64,000 nucleotides of DNA from Winogradskyella helgolandensis (lineage in GTDB: Bacteria; Bacteroidota; Bacteroidia; Flavobacteriales; Flavobacteriaceae): NCBI RefSeq assembly GCF_013404085.1, contig NZ_JABFHO010000001.1, positions 1,747,001 through 1,811,000 of the forward strand. Reading direction: 5' to 3'. Below the pieces are notes generated by a model that saw only the letters and a program-made list of their open reading frames with translations, ran no database searches and was not told the origin of the DNA. Within the stretch, counting starts at the first letter, position 1, and the number at the start of each line of letters is the position of its first letter. Shown one piece after another: positions 19,550 through 29,484 of this stretch. Position numbers and translations under genes: made by a program.

Positions 19550-21442
19550 TTAGTTGATTTTATGAAATTCACCTTGTACCATAAATCGATTTTCATCTAT
19601 TAAAATAACCCCATATTCTATGACGCCTTCAGGAACAGTAAACGTGTATTCTAAATTGTTTTTACCTGATTCTAAAGGTATTTTTATGTAGGTCGTATCA
19701 TGTTTTCCATATTTGCCTGTCTTTCCGTTCTTTTTCTTTTTAAGCTTGGTTGCTATTTTTACCAAGGCATAAGGTTCAATCACCCTAGTTTTTCCTTTTT
19801 CTAAGGTTATAGATACTTTACGGGAATTCGTATCAAAGGCATCGCTAACAATTACTGGAATCGATGCTGCAGTACCATTATTTCCTTCACTTTTAAATTT
19901 TGAAGGGCTTTTGTAAGGATATTGCGCATTGTAATCTTTTAGATATTTTTCTAATCTTGAAGATAAATCTTTTACGACTTCTGGCGATTTGTCTGCAATA
20001 TCATGCATTTCTTCTAAATCGGCTCGTTTTCCATCGTTATACAAACGGTATAATTCATAATTACCTTCAATATGGTTTTTATATAATTTATAATCTCCAC
20101 GTCTTATGGCAGATTGCATTTGGTGATCTTGATTATGTGGGAAGTGCCACCATAACTCTTCTCTAGTTTCTCCTTTGTTATTTTTTACAACACTTTCATT
20201 ACTTAACAACACATTTGAGATATCTAATCCATCTAAATTTGAACTGTATTTAGCAGGTATTTTACTTTCTGTAAGATTTAAAATGGTTGGAAAAAAGTCC
20301 AATTGATTAATCAGTACATCTTTTGTATTTGCTTTTGGAATATCTGGACCAGAAATAACCATAGGCACTCTAATGCCACCTTCTTGAGCATATTTTTTAC
20401 CTTCATCTAAAGGAAAGTTGTCTGTAACGATATCTCCATTGGCTTTTTCTACACCTCCGTTATCAGAAGAAAAAATAATATAGGTCGTTTCATATAATTT
20501 TTTACCAGGATTTCTGGGATCGTCTGTTTTCTTTAATAAATCGACCACACGTCCTAAACTCCAATCCAAAGTCGTTACCATAGAGCCATAAAACGGGTTG
20601 GTTTGCCCTTCTGTTTTTATAGGAATATCTACTTTAGGAAAATCTATTCCTAATTTATCACTGTAATATTGTAGTAATTCTTTGTTTTTGGTATGAATAG
20701 GAGCATGGACCAACCAATGTGCTAAATATAGAAAGAACGGCTCTTCTTTATTAGATTCAATAAACTCCAATGCTTTTTCCGTTACCATATCTTTCGGATA
20801 GGAAATGCCATTAGGTGATGCTTTTGTAAAAGGTGGATATTTTTCATCACTCAATTGATATGGATCATTTTTTTGATGCGTTGCAAATTCAGTGAGGCGG
20901 TTGTCTGGTTTTTTAGGGCCTTGGTGTGCACCTCTAGATTCGTAAGCAAAATCGAATCCCTGATTTGTTGATTCTTGAATATCAAGAGTTCCTACATGCC
21001 ATTTTCCAACATGCCCCGTTTTATAACCGTTCATTTTTAAAGCTTCTGCAATGGTAAAGTTTTCAGGCATTAATCCTTTTGGAAAAAAGGGAGCCATATA
21101 ATCTGAACGTCCAGCAGGTGTAGGTATGGCGCCTCCGCTTACATGTGTAACTCCTGTTTTAGTTGGGTGTAAACCAGAAAGCAATGCCGCTCTAGAGGGT
21201 GCGCAAGTAGGTGCCGGAGAATATGCATTGGTAAAGGTTATTCCATCTTTTGCTAATTTGGATATGTTAGGCGTTTCCCATGGACTTGGTTCGTCCAAAT
21301 TGTTTAATTCGGTATCTTGCCAACCTAAATCGTCAACATAAAAAATGATGACATTCGGTTTTATTAAATCCTTTTTTTCTTGACTAATTCCATAATTAGA
21401 AAAGAATAATAAAATTGCAAGTGCTGTTAAAAGTGATTTCAT
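19550..21442 (-). CDS. Secreted S1-family sulfatase with C-terminal beta domain (tandem copy 2)
   Basis: The protein has 630 aa with a signal peptide ending near GISQ. Metal ligands D37-D38 (VDDLGWQD) and the formylglycine motif starting at C80 (CAPSR) are intact. It aligns along its whole length with the sulfatase at 17644, including the C-terminal beta domain ending in an ILIDENRFMV segment. Differences are scattered, which argues for an old duplication rather than a recent one. The GHL15-like gene lies 29 bp upstream. Keeping both copies intact suggests different positional or sugar specificities (inference). Confidence 0.92.
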   Translation of the reverse strand: MKSLLTALAILLFFSNYGISQEKKDLIKPNVIIFYVDDLGWQDTELNNLDEPSPWETPNISKLAKDGITFTNAYSPAPTCAPSRAALLSGLHPTKTGVTHVSGGAIPTPAGRSDYMAPFFPKGLMPENFTIAEALKMNGYKTGHVGKWHVGTLDIQESTNQGFDFAYESRGAHQGPKKPDNRLTEFATHQKNDPYQLSDEKYPPFTKASPNGISYPKDMVTEKALEFIESNKEEPFFLYLAHWLVHAPIHTKNKELLQYYSDKLGIDFPKVDIPIKTEGQTNPFYGSMVTTLDWSLGRVVDLLKKTDDPRNPGKKLYETTYIIFSSDNGGVEKANGDIVTDNFPLDEGKKYAQEGGIRVPMVISGPDIPKANTKDVLINQLDFFPTILNLTESKIPAKYSSNLDGLDISNVLLSNESVVKNNKGETREELWWHFPHNQDHQMQSAIRRGDYKLYKNHIEGNYELYRLYNDGKRADLEEMHDIADKSPEVVKDLSSRLEKYLKDYNAQYPYKSPSKFKSEGNNGTAASIPVIVSDAFDTNSRKVSITLEKGKTRVIEPYALVKIATKLKKKKNGKTGKYGKHDTTYIKIPLESGKNNLEYTFTVPEGVIEYGVILIDENRFMVQGEFHKIN

Positions 21443-21471
21443 TTTTTATTTATAAAAAATTAAGGGTTAGT

Positions 21472-22656
21472 TTATTTCCAATCCAATTGGGCTGTTTTGT
21501 TTTGTATATCTAAGGTTACGTCTAAATATTCAAAAGATCGTGTGTAAATGTAGCCTTCACGTAGGGCATAGCCTTTTGGTGCTCCTAGGTTTTTCTCATA
21601 CTGCGGAAACGTTTTAAGCCAAACCGCAGATTTTTGAATATCATAACCATCATGTGGGTAAACATAACTGTGTTTTTCAGCACAGACTAGAAAAATAGCC
21701 AATAGATAATCTAAGCGTTTTGTAAAATTTTCATTTATGGTTACTTTTTTTCTAGCATCATCAATACCTGCTTCAGCATTTTCTAATCCTTTACCAATAC
21801 CAAGAGACATAGCTATAACACTGCCTTCTCTTGCTGATTTTTGAACAGCCTCAATACCTTTTGCTAGGTAATCTTCATAAGTCATGCCAAAACTTTCATG
21901 TTCAAAGCCTTCTATGTAAGAACCATCAAAGAATTTTAAGTATTCCCTTCCTGAATCTTCAAATTCTGGTCGCACACGAAGAATATTTGCAATTAATAAG
22001 TTGTCTTTTCCTATTTGAGCGTCTAAATCTGCCATCATGGATAAATAACCAATTTTAATTGCTTCTCGTTTTTCTTCTCCAACACGATTGTTAAAAAACA
22101 TAGGCACTAAAACTTTAATATTGGCATCTAAAAACACCCCATCAATAAATGGGCTTTCGGTAACTTTTTTCACATGGTTTATCCAATATTCACGAACATA
22201 GTCTTCAGAGATATCAAAGAAGCCTGTTCTACCGTTTGGCATCAACGCTTTTTGTCCTTTAGTGTTAACTAATAAAGCTTCGGGATGTTTATATAAGAAT
22301 TCTTCATCTTCATTATAACCTCCCCAGTTTACAATAACATTCTTGTAGTATAATATTTTAGCATCAGGATTTATTTTTTTTACCGCTTTAGCTGCTCTAA
22401 TAGTCCCTGTTTCCGTGGATCCATACGCTTTACTTCCCGTTGTTTTTTCAAAGGTTATTAAAGGGAATTTTGAAAGGTAGGTTAGCTCCTCTTTTGTAAA
22501 TGCTTCAGATTTACGCAGATGCATATACAACGGCATTTTGTCCCAAGAAAATTCAGGTAATTTTTGTTTTACTAAAGCTGTCTCTTGTTTTTGTACTGAA
22601 CACGTACATAAAGAAACGGCTAATAAAACTACTAAAAAGGACGATTTAAAATGCAT
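21472..22656 (-). CDS. Putative TIM-barrel glycoside hydrolase lipoprotein (GHL15-like), minus-strand copy
   Basis: The protein has 394 aa with lipobox-type LCTC (C19) after a hydrophobic segment. The sequence suggests a TIM barrel: strands around ILYYKN, FIDGVFLDA and SYIEGFEH. Acidic residues D177 and E249 end two of these strands and are conserved in the paralogue at 29485 (D173, E243), so they are the best catalytic candidates. The closest family I recognise is the hypothetical glycosyl hydrolase family 15 group (GHL15); no activity is known to me. It sits 33 bp downstream of a GH29 gene and upstream of the sulfatase tandem. An endo- or exo-acting fucan hydrolase role is conceivable but unproven. 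Confidence 0.6.
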   Translation of the reverse strand: MHFKSSFLVVLLAVSLCTCSVQKQETALVKQKLPEFSWDKMPLYMHLRKSEAFTKEELTYLSKFPLITFEKTTGSKAYGSTETGTIRAAKAVKKINPDAKILYYKNVIVNWGGYNEDEEFLYKHPEALLVNTKGQKALMPNGRTGFFDISEDYVREYWINHVKKVTESPFIDGVFLDANIKVLVPMFFNNRVGEEKREAIKIGYLSMMADLDAQIGKDNLLIANILRVRPEFEDSGREYLKFFDGSYIEGFEHESFGMTYEDYLAKGIEAVQKSAREGSVIAMSLGIGKGLENAEAGIDDARKKVTINENFTKRLDYLLAIFLVCAEKHSYVYPHDGYDIQKSAVWLKTFPQYEKNLGAPKGYALREGYIYTRSFEYLDVTLDIQNKTAQLDWK

Positions 22657-22689
22657 TGTTACCTCTCGTTAATTTAATTGTATTTTTAG

Positions 22690-24213
22690 CTATTCTGTGA
22701 TTATTTTAAAACAAATAGCCGATTGATTTGGGATATTTTTAAAATCATATGTAATAGCCAAACCATCTTTGTTTCGGTTCCAGCTAATGGTTTCATCGCT
22801 ACCTAACAACTGTATCTCTTTTATATTCTTTTGTAAGAGCCCATCTTGCTTTAACACCTTAATCAAAATATCTTCTGTTGGAGGTGCTAATAGAAAAGCG
22901 TAAAGATTTCCATCTTTTGTGGTAAAACGAATGTCTTTTTCTGAGAATTCCTTTAAGTTCTCACCAGCGCGTTTTGTCACAATTTCTAAAGGCCCTTCCC
23001 CAAAAGTTTTCCAAGGTCTGGTATTGTAAATACCGTCTTGATTTATTTTTACAAAGGCACCAAAGTCGCTTAACATTTTTATTTGATTTTCAGGAATCGT
23101 TCCATCCCCTTTTAGCGCCAAATTAATCATTACAATACCATTTTTACTAATCGCATCAATAGCATTACCAATTAAAACATTTAAAGACATTTTAGTGAAA
23201 GCATCTTTTCTGTAAAACCAGCTTCCAGATAAATCGGTTGCCCATATCCATGGATGCTCTTGTTGTTCCCCAAACATTCCGCGTTCTAAGTTATACGTAA
23301 ATGCAGCTTTATTCTCTTTAGCATTTTTAAAGGATAAGACAGTGGTTTGTTTGCCGTTATTCTCTTTTAAATCCCTATTTAAATACTCTGAAAATAGTTT
23401 AACACCTAATCCTTTTCCGGTTTTTATAGTTGGATAAGGCGAATCGTTATTAAACATGTCAGGATCGTATTTCTCTATTAAATCCCAAGACCGCTTGTAC
23501 CAATGTTCGTTCCAGCTATCTTGACTCGCAAATTCTTTAGTATCATAATCCATATTAAAGAATTCCCATTCTGGTGTGCCTTTTTTCTGAAATTTCCGAG
23601 CCGTCCTAAAAAAGCGAGGTGACCAATATAAGTGTGTAGATACTCCAAATTTTAAATCATGTTTATATGCCGCATCTTTCCATTCTCTAAGGATATCTTT
23701 CTTTGGGCCCATTTTTACAGAATTCCAAGGAAAGAAAGAATCATACATGTCAAAATTATCATGGTGTGTTGCCACTGGCATTATAAAACGTGCTCCAGAA
23801 GCTTTAACAAACTGAACAATCTTATCTGCATCAAAATTTTCAGCTTTAAAATCTGCTATAAATTTTTCGTAACCAAATTCTGAAGGAGGTCCATAACGTT
23901 CCGTATGCCATTTGGTTAATCTTACGGTTCGCAGTCTGTCTGGTTCATTTCTAGCATCATAATCTTCATCACCATACATTCGTCTTCCGTAGTGTGATCC
24001 ATCTTCAACTCTGTTTTCGTCTATTGAAGACGGAATTCCCCAATGCATCCAAACACCAATTTTACCATCTTGAAACCATTCTGGAACCTGATAGTTTTCA
24101 GCCATAGATTTCCAATTCGCATCAATTACTTTTTCAGCCGACTTAGTTTGACCGAAAACAAAACAAGTACTTAATGTAAAAAAAAAGATGATTATAAGCT
24201 TTTCTATAGACAT
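22690..24213 (-). CDS. Divergent GH29-family protein (putative alpha-L-fucosidase) with atypical nucleophile context
   Basis: The protein has 507 aa with a signal peptide ending near VFGQ. GH29 features are present: VWMHWG near 54-59, THHDNF at 149-154, and a C-terminal region with the LLGSDETISW strand. The usual nucleophile motif WFDG is replaced by MFNNDS, yet an aspartate (D257) keeps its place. An insertion with many charged residues (about 65-110) follows the HWG motif. The protein may therefore be active on an unusual substrate, for example sulfated or linked fucose (inference). It is the first gene of the minus-strand run, 216 bp from the divergent receptor gene. Confidence 0.8.
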   Translation of the reverse strand: MSIEKLIIIFFFTLSTCFVFGQTKSAEKVIDANWKSMAENYQVPEWFQDGKIGVWMHWGIPSSIDENRVEDGSHYGRRMYGDEDYDARNEPDRLRTVRLTKWHTERYGPPSEFGYEKFIADFKAENFDADKIVQFVKASGARFIMPVATHHDNFDMYDSFFPWNSVKMGPKKDILREWKDAAYKHDLKFGVSTHLYWSPRFFRTARKFQKKGTPEWEFFNMDYDTKEFASQDSWNEHWYKRSWDLIEKYDPDMFNNDSPYPTIKTGKGLGVKLFSEYLNRDLKENNGKQTTVLSFKNAKENKAAFTYNLERGMFGEQQEHPWIWATDLSGSWFYRKDAFTKMSLNVLIGNAIDAISKNGIVMINLALKGDGTIPENQIKMLSDFGAFVKINQDGIYNTRPWKTFGEGPLEIVTKRAGENLKEFSEKDIRFTTKDGNLYAFLLAPPTEDILIKVLKQDGLLQKNIKEIQLLGSDETISWNRNKDGLAITYDFKNIPNQSAICFKIITE

Positions 24214-24429
24214 CTGTGTTCATTTATCGTATACATACAAAGTAACCATTTACTAATTTATTAAGGCTTCTCTATTCCGTCATTTTTTTGCTGTAAAAAT
24301 TCAAACGCACTGATATAGCTTGATTCTTAATGGGTGTGGTTGAAATGAGAAAATTTTAAAGCGAACTGAGCAAGCTGATTTATCTTATTTGATACATATT
24401 TGTAATCACACAAACTAACTCATCATGTC
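24214..24429. promoter_or_regulatory. Divergent intergenic region, likely promoters for both arms of the sulfatase/fucosidase locus
   Basis: This 216-bp region lies between the divergent GH29 (minus) and TonB-dependent receptor (plus) genes. It must hold the promoter of at least the receptor, and probably that of the minus-strand run. A near match to the flavobacterial -7 element TAnnTTTG is CATATTTG at 24395-24402, but no well-spaced -33 TTG is present. I see no clear operator repeat. Confidence 0.5.
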
Positions 24430-27400
24430 ATGAAAAAAAATAAAACTAAAAGCTTATTGTTTTTGATTCTGCTCCAATGCTTTATTGGTTTTGCTCAAGA
24501 ACAAATTATTACAGGTAAAGTTACAGATGAAAATAATATCCCTTTACCAGGAGCAAGTATTATAGAAAAAGGCACTAAAAATGGTGCGACGACTAATATG
24601 GAGGGTGAATATACTATACTGTTAAAGAATGTTGATGCTGTATTAGAGTTTTACTATTTAGGTTTTAAGTCTGTAGAATATTCTACTGCAGGAAAGAATC
24701 TTATTAATGTTAAGATGGTAACCGATTCCGAGTCATTAGATGAAGTTGTTATTAATATAGGAATACGTGCTTCGCATTTAGCTGAAGTAAGAGCTAAAAG
24801 AGATGCAGCTACTGTAATAGAAGCTATTACACCAGAAGATATTGGGGATTTTTCAGACACCAACGCAGCAGATGCTTTGCAAAGAGTTGCAGGAGTACAA
24901 ATAGAAAGAGATGTTGATGGGGTGTCTGGAGACAGAGTTTCTATTAGAGGTATAGGGCCACAATTTGTTGGTGTAACAGTGAATGGTCGTACACCTTTAT
25001 CTGCAGGTAATGAAGGTAAGTCTGATTTTAGAAAGTTTAATTTAAATGTTATCCCTACCGAAATTATTTCAGGAGCAAGAATTCATAAGACAGCCCAGGC
25101 TAAAGAAGTAACAACGAATATTGGAGGTTCTGTAGATTTTCAAACTATAAGACCGTTAGACGCAAGATATAGAAAGAAGAATTATTTTGCTAGTATAAAT
25201 GTAAGAGGCGCATCTAATACACCAATTGATGAACTTGATTTTGGTCAAAGATTTTCAGGTGTTTATGGAACAAAAATAAATGATAAACTGGGTATTGCTG
25301 TTTCAATTATTTATGCCGATGAAGACAATATAAAAGATGAAACTTCTTTAAGAGGAATTACACAGGGTATAAATCTTACCGATGAAAATGGGACAGAGTA
25401 TTCTGATGTAATTGTGGGAAGAACCATTAATAATTCATTGTTAAGAAAAAATGAAGTGCGTTTTGCAACATCTGCAGCTATACAATGGAGACCAATAGAA
25501 GAAATAGATATGGTATTAGACTATACCCGAACAAATGTAGAAGCTAATTCGGATAGACAGCAATTTCAGATAGGTTTGGGTAGTACAGGAGCTACTCAAT
25601 TGTTAGGAGGAAACCATATTTTTGATGAAGGAGATCTTGATTTTAATGGAAATATATTAACGTATATAAGTCCTTCTTCAGAAGACAATGCTAGGACTAC
25701 CATTACGAATGCAAATCAATTTTATGATAATCACTCAACCAATAATATAGTTGGTTTAAATACAACTTTTACACCAATAAATAAATTAAAAATCATATCA
25801 GATATTTCGTATTCTGATTTAGATTTTTTTCAAAATTTAACACAAATAACTCACAGAGTTCAAGGACGTAACGGAGGATATGATCAAACAAGTTTAGATA
25901 TTGATTTGAGAGGGGAAATTCCTAGTTATGGATTACCCGCAGAGGCTTTTGATCCAACTTCTTTCGACCTTAATAGAGTTTCACGCAGACTGATTAAAAC
26001 TAAAGGGTATAATTATGCTACAAAATTTGATTTTGAATATGAGTTTGATAAAAAATCAAAAATAACTTTTGGAACTAGATATGCGGTAACTGATTTTGAA
26101 GCTAGACAAACAACTTCCTCACATACAGATAGTGATCAATTAAGTGGTCTGTATGGAGGTATTGTAGCGGAACTAAATGAAAGTGGTGCTTATAGTGATC
26201 TTTTAGGAGAAATTACAGGCGTAGGTTTTAATGAAGGCAATGTTGCTGGTTTGGAAAACGGATGGGTTAGAGTCCCTGGGCAAGCTGTACTAGATTTATT
26301 ACCAGGGTATGCTGATATCGATGGAGGAAGTATTTTTGATTTTGATATAGATTTAAAAGACGTAGAGGCAGAAGAAAATAATTTAGGTTTTGATGCTAGA
26401 AGATCTTATGGTGCGAATGAAGCTAGTACTGATTTTTATACACAAATGGATATTAAAACAGCACTATTTAAGCTACCTGTAAGTTTTAATTTTGGAGTTA
26501 GAGCTGTAAGAACACAAAATAAATCAAGAGGATTTAGTGGAGTAACATTCGAAGATGCAGATACTGGTGATGATCTTGATGAGTTTTCAACAGAGAATTT
26601 TTACTATGAAGTAGAAACTTCAAGATGGGACGTATTACCTAGCTTTAATGCTAATTTATCATTAAAAAGAAATGTGAAGTTGAGATTAAGTGCTTATAAA
26701 GGAGTTTCAAGACCAAAGTTTGTTGATCTAATTCCAAACAATGAGATTACTTTTCTAACCAATATTGATCCTGCAGATGCAGCAGACTTAGCTAATTCGG
26801 GATTAAGAGGAACTATTGTTTCTGGTAACCCTGACTTAAAACCTTATACAGCGTGGATGTATGATACTACTTTGGAGTTTTATACTAATAACGGAGGTGC
26901 TTTTATTTTTAGTGCTTTTTATAAAGATCTTAAAAATTATATAGTAAAAGCAGTAACACCAGATCAAACATATCCAGGTGAAGAATTATTAGGGATACCA
27001 TTACCTGATGGCACAGGTGGTACTGATGATTTGACTGGTTTGTTATTTGATATAACCAAGCCAATAAACATTACAGATGGCCGAATTTATGGTTTTGAAG
27101 TGGGACTTAATCAACACCTTTCTTTCTTACCTGGTTTTGCAAAAGATTTTGGTATAAAAGCCAATTATTCTTACGTAGAGAGTGAATTTGATGGAGATTT
27201 AGGGGAACAAGCTGATGGTTTTCCTGGTACAGCTAAGCATAATGCTAATGGAACTTTATATTATGAGCGATCTGGTTTTTCACTAAGGTTTACGGCAGCT
27301 TATAGAGGTGATTACCTGAGTAATTTAGGCGCTATCGGAGGAAATACACGTGCAGATGAACCACACTATACTGAAGGAAGCACAACCCTTGGGATTACCC

Positions 27401-27561
27401 TTAGAAAGAGTTTATTAAATAAAAAATTACAATTTAGTGCAGGAGTATCTAACCTTACAGGTGAGGATATTCGAAGGTTTCAAGCGGGTGATACTCGAAA
27501 TTTTTCAGCTTACTATAGTAGAAACCCTATTTGGAAATTTACAATGAGATATAAGTTTTAA
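24430..27561 (+). CDS. TonB-dependent outer-membrane receptor with carboxypeptidase-like N-terminal domain, no SusD partner
   Basis: The protein has 1043 aa with a signal peptide ending near GFAQ. Residues 26-98 form a CarboxypepD_reg-like domain (GKVTDENN... PLPGASI). The plug domain lies at about 120-235, with ADALQRVAGVQ and RGIGPQFVGVTVNGR, and the beta-barrel extends to the terminal aromatic KF. The plug motifs resemble the TonB-Xanth-Caul receptor type rather than classical SusC, and no SusD-like lipoprotein follows. It probably imports oligosaccharides or fucose-containing products using TonB energy (inference). It is first in the plus-strand run, with a stem-loop just past its stop codon. 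Confidence 0.9.
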   Translation: MKKNKTKSLLFLILLQCFIGFAQEQIITGKVTDENNIPLPGASIIEKGTKNGATTNMEGEYTILLKNVDAVLEFYYLGFKSVEYSTAGKNLINVKMVTDSESLDEVVINIGIRASHLAEVRAKRDAATVIEAITPEDIGDFSDTNAADALQRVAGVQIERDVDGVSGDRVSIRGIGPQFVGVTVNGRTPLSAGNEGKSDFRKFNLNVIPTEIISGARIHKTAQAKEVTTNIGGSVDFQTIRPLDARYRKKNYFASINVRGASNTPIDELDFGQRFSGVYGTKINDKLGIAVSIIYADEDNIKDETSLRGITQGINLTDENGTEYSDVIVGRTINNSLLRKNEVRFATSAAIQWRPIEEIDMVLDYTRTNVEANSDRQQFQIGLGSTGATQLLGGNHIFDEGDLDFNGNILTYISPSSEDNARTTITNANQFYDNHSTNNIVGLNTTFTPINKLKIISDISYSDLDFFQNLTQITHRVQGRNGGYDQTSLDIDLRGEIPSYGLPAEAFDPTSFDLNRVSRRLIKTKGYNYATKFDFEYEFDKKSKITFGTRYAVTDFEARQTTSSHTDSDQLSGLYGGIVAELNESGAYSDLLGEITGVGFNEGNVAGLENGWVRVPGQAVLDLLPGYADIDGGSIFDFDIDLKDVEAEENNLGFDARRSYGANEASTDFYTQMDIKTALFKLPVSFNFGVRAVRTQNKSRGFSGVTFEDADTGDDLDEFSTENFYYEVETSRWDVLPSFNANLSLKRNVKLRLSAYKGVSRPKFVDLIPNNEITFLTNIDPADAADLANSGLRGTIVSGNPDLKPYTAWMYDTTLEFYTNNGGAFIFSAFYKDLKNYIVKAVTPDQTYPGEELLGIPLPDGTGGTDDLTGLLFDITKPINITDGRIYGFEVGLNQHLSFLPGFAKDFGIKANYSYVESEFDGDLGEQADGFPGTAKHNANGTLYYERSGFSLRFTAAYRGDYLSNLGAIGGNTRADEPHYTEGSTTLGITLRKSLLNKKLQFSAGVSNLTGEDIRRFQAGDTRNFSAYYSRNPIWKFTMRYKF

Positions 27562-27569
27562 TAATAATT

Positions 27570-27610
27570 CTTGAGAATCATTAGCTAGATAACTTCAAAT
27601 GACTCTCAAG
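27570..27610 (+). promoter_or_regulatory. Stem-loop between receptor gene and downstream hydrolase genes
   Basis: CTTGAGA (27570-27576) pairs with TCTCAAG (27604-27610), and after a 2x2 internal loop CATT (27579-27582) pairs with AATG (27598-27601). No U-tract follows, so it is more likely an mRNA-stabilising or partial attenuation element than a full terminator. This fits differential expression of receptor and enzymes (inference). Confidence 0.4.
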
Positions 27611-27683
27611 ACTATATCAATGCCATAAATATTAAAAGTCTAGAAAGACTAACAAAAGTTTTACAATCAATAATAGTACGTAT

Positions 27684-29474
27684 ATGTTTAAGAATAGATG
27701 TTTTATAGTGACCGTTTTACTAATCTTAATTAGTGTTTTGGACATACATTCTCAAGAAAAGGATAAAAAAGGAATGGAAGAAATGTGGGGTGAAACTAGT
27801 GTTACTGGTGATGCCTTAAAAAGTGGAAAAGCAAAGTTGTTTGATGAAGGCAACTACGGCATGTTTATTCACTGGGGTTTATTTTCAAATCTAGGTGGAG
27901 TATGGGAAGATAAAACCTATTACGGTATTGGTGAATGGCTAATGAGCAAACGTGTGGCCGATATTTCTCCAGAAGACTATATGGAAACCGCCAAAACGTT
28001 TAATCCTACCGAATTTGATGCTAAGTTGATTGCGCAATTGGCAAAAGATGCTGGTATGAAATACATTATCATTACCAGTAAACACCATGAAGGTTTCGCG
28101 ATGTTCGATTCAGAGGCGAGCGACTTTAATATTGTAGATGCCACACCATTTGGTAGAGATCCTATGCACGAGTTATCTGCGGCATGTAAGGAATTAGGAC
28201 TTGGATTCGGATTTTATTATTCTCATAATCAAGACTGGACAGCACCAGGTGGTACTAGAGGTCCTAAGGTTGATGAGCATGGTAACAAAATGGATTTTAA
28301 AGATTACTTCTATAACAAGTGTAAACCTCAGGTTAAAGAAATCTGTACCAATTATGGTGATATAGATTTCGTATGGTTTGATACTCCTGGAGATATGCCA
28401 AAAGAATACGTCGTAGAACTAGCCGATATGGTAAGAGAATTACAGCCAAACGCTATGATGTGTAGTAGAGTGGGTTATGGTATGGGAGATTATGCCAGTA
28501 TCGGAGATATGGAAGTACCAACGAGAAATGTTGAAGGCCTTTGGGAAACTGCAGATACAAATAATGATTCTTGGTCTTATGCTTGGTATGATAATAATTT
28601 TAAAAGTCCGAAGAAAATCCTTGGTCGCGTCATTGAAACAGTCGCTAGAGGAGGTACCTATTTATTTAATGTTGGTCCGGATAGCAACGGTGCTATTCCA
28701 AATATAGGGATTGAGTTTTTACAAGAATCTGGTCGTTGGATACAAAAATATCCACAAGTTATTTATGACGCAGGAAGTTCGCCTTGGGGTTTTGCATTGC
28801 CTTGGGGAGATGTCACTACAAACGATGAATCTCTTTATTTATCTGTAAGTGAATGGCCAACGGATGGTAAATTATACTTACCTGGATTAAAGTCTAAAGT
28901 AAAAAGCATTTCACTTCTAGATGGAAATGAGAGCAGTGCATTAGACTATAAAAAGGTGAATGATTGGTTAGTTATAGATGTGCCTTTCAAAGCACCAGAT
29001 GAATTAATATCTGTAATCCAAGTTAAACTTGAAGACGCAGAACCTATTGTAGAAACAAACTTAGGCATCTATCCAAATATTCCGACAAGATTATTAACGG
29101 AATTTGGTGAAGCTGAAGGCGCAGAACAAAAAAATGTGCGTTGGATGGAAAAATTTGGCGAATGGAAACACGCCAATCAGGTAAGTAATTGGGAAGAAGA
29201 CGGCATGGTTTGTTGGGAGGTTAATGTTAAAGAACCAGGGTATTATTATCTAGATTTAGAATACAAAGGTGAAGGACGATTGGTTTGGAAAACAACAACA
29301 GATGAAGGTGTAAAAGTTCAAAACCAGCAAGCAGCAACCGATAAGTATGCCTATCGCAGAATGGGAATTTTAGAATTTAAAACGGCTGGTAATCATATAA
29401 TAAAAACGTCTTTGGTTGAGGGTGATGCGCAAACATCTAGTCTAAAATCTATTAAAATTTTACCAATAAAGTAA
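27684..29474 (+). CDS. Secreted GH29 alpha-L-fucosidase
   Basis: The protein has 596 aa with a signal peptide ending near IHSQ. The catalytic domain shows MFIHWGLFS (60-68), SKHHEGF (132-138) and the canonical nucleophile D233 in FVWFDTPG. Residues after about 470 form a C-terminal beta-rich module (YYYLDLEYKGEGRLVW region), perhaps carbohydrate-binding. The motifs are canonical, in contrast to the divergent GH29 on the other side of the receptor gene. It lies 122 bp after the receptor and 10 bp before the GHL15-like gene, so it is co-transcribed with the latter. It should release alpha-L-fucose in the periplasm. Confidence 0.93.
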   Translation: MFKNRCFIVTVLLILISVLDIHSQEKDKKGMEEMWGETSVTGDALKSGKAKLFDEGNYGMFIHWGLFSNLGGVWEDKTYYGIGEWLMSKRVADISPEDYMETAKTFNPTEFDAKLIAQLAKDAGMKYIIITSKHHEGFAMFDSEASDFNIVDATPFGRDPMHELSAACKELGLGFGFYYSHNQDWTAPGGTRGPKVDEHGNKMDFKDYFYNKCKPQVKEICTNYGDIDFVWFDTPGDMPKEYVVELADMVRELQPNAMMCSRVGYGMGDYASIGDMEVPTRNVEGLWETADTNNDSWSYAWYDNNFKSPKKILGRVIETVARGGTYLFNVGPDSNGAIPNIGIEFLQESGRWIQKYPQVIYDAGSSPWGFALPWGDVTTNDESLYLSVSEWPTDGKLYLPGLKSKVKSISLLDGNESSALDYKKVNDWLVIDVPFKAPDELISVIQVKLEDAEPIVETNLGIYPNIPTRLLTEFGEAEGAEQKNVRWMEKFGEWKHANQVSNWEEDGMVCWEVNVKEPGYYYLDLEYKGEGRLVWKTTTDEGVKVQNQQAATDKYAYRRMGILEFKTAGNHIIKTSLVEGDAQTSSLKSIKILPIK

Positions 29475-29484
29475 TTATAGTATC

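Noticed and set aside
24430..27561. Receptor as a classical SusC
   Set aside because: No SusD follows and the plug motifs resemble another receptor class.
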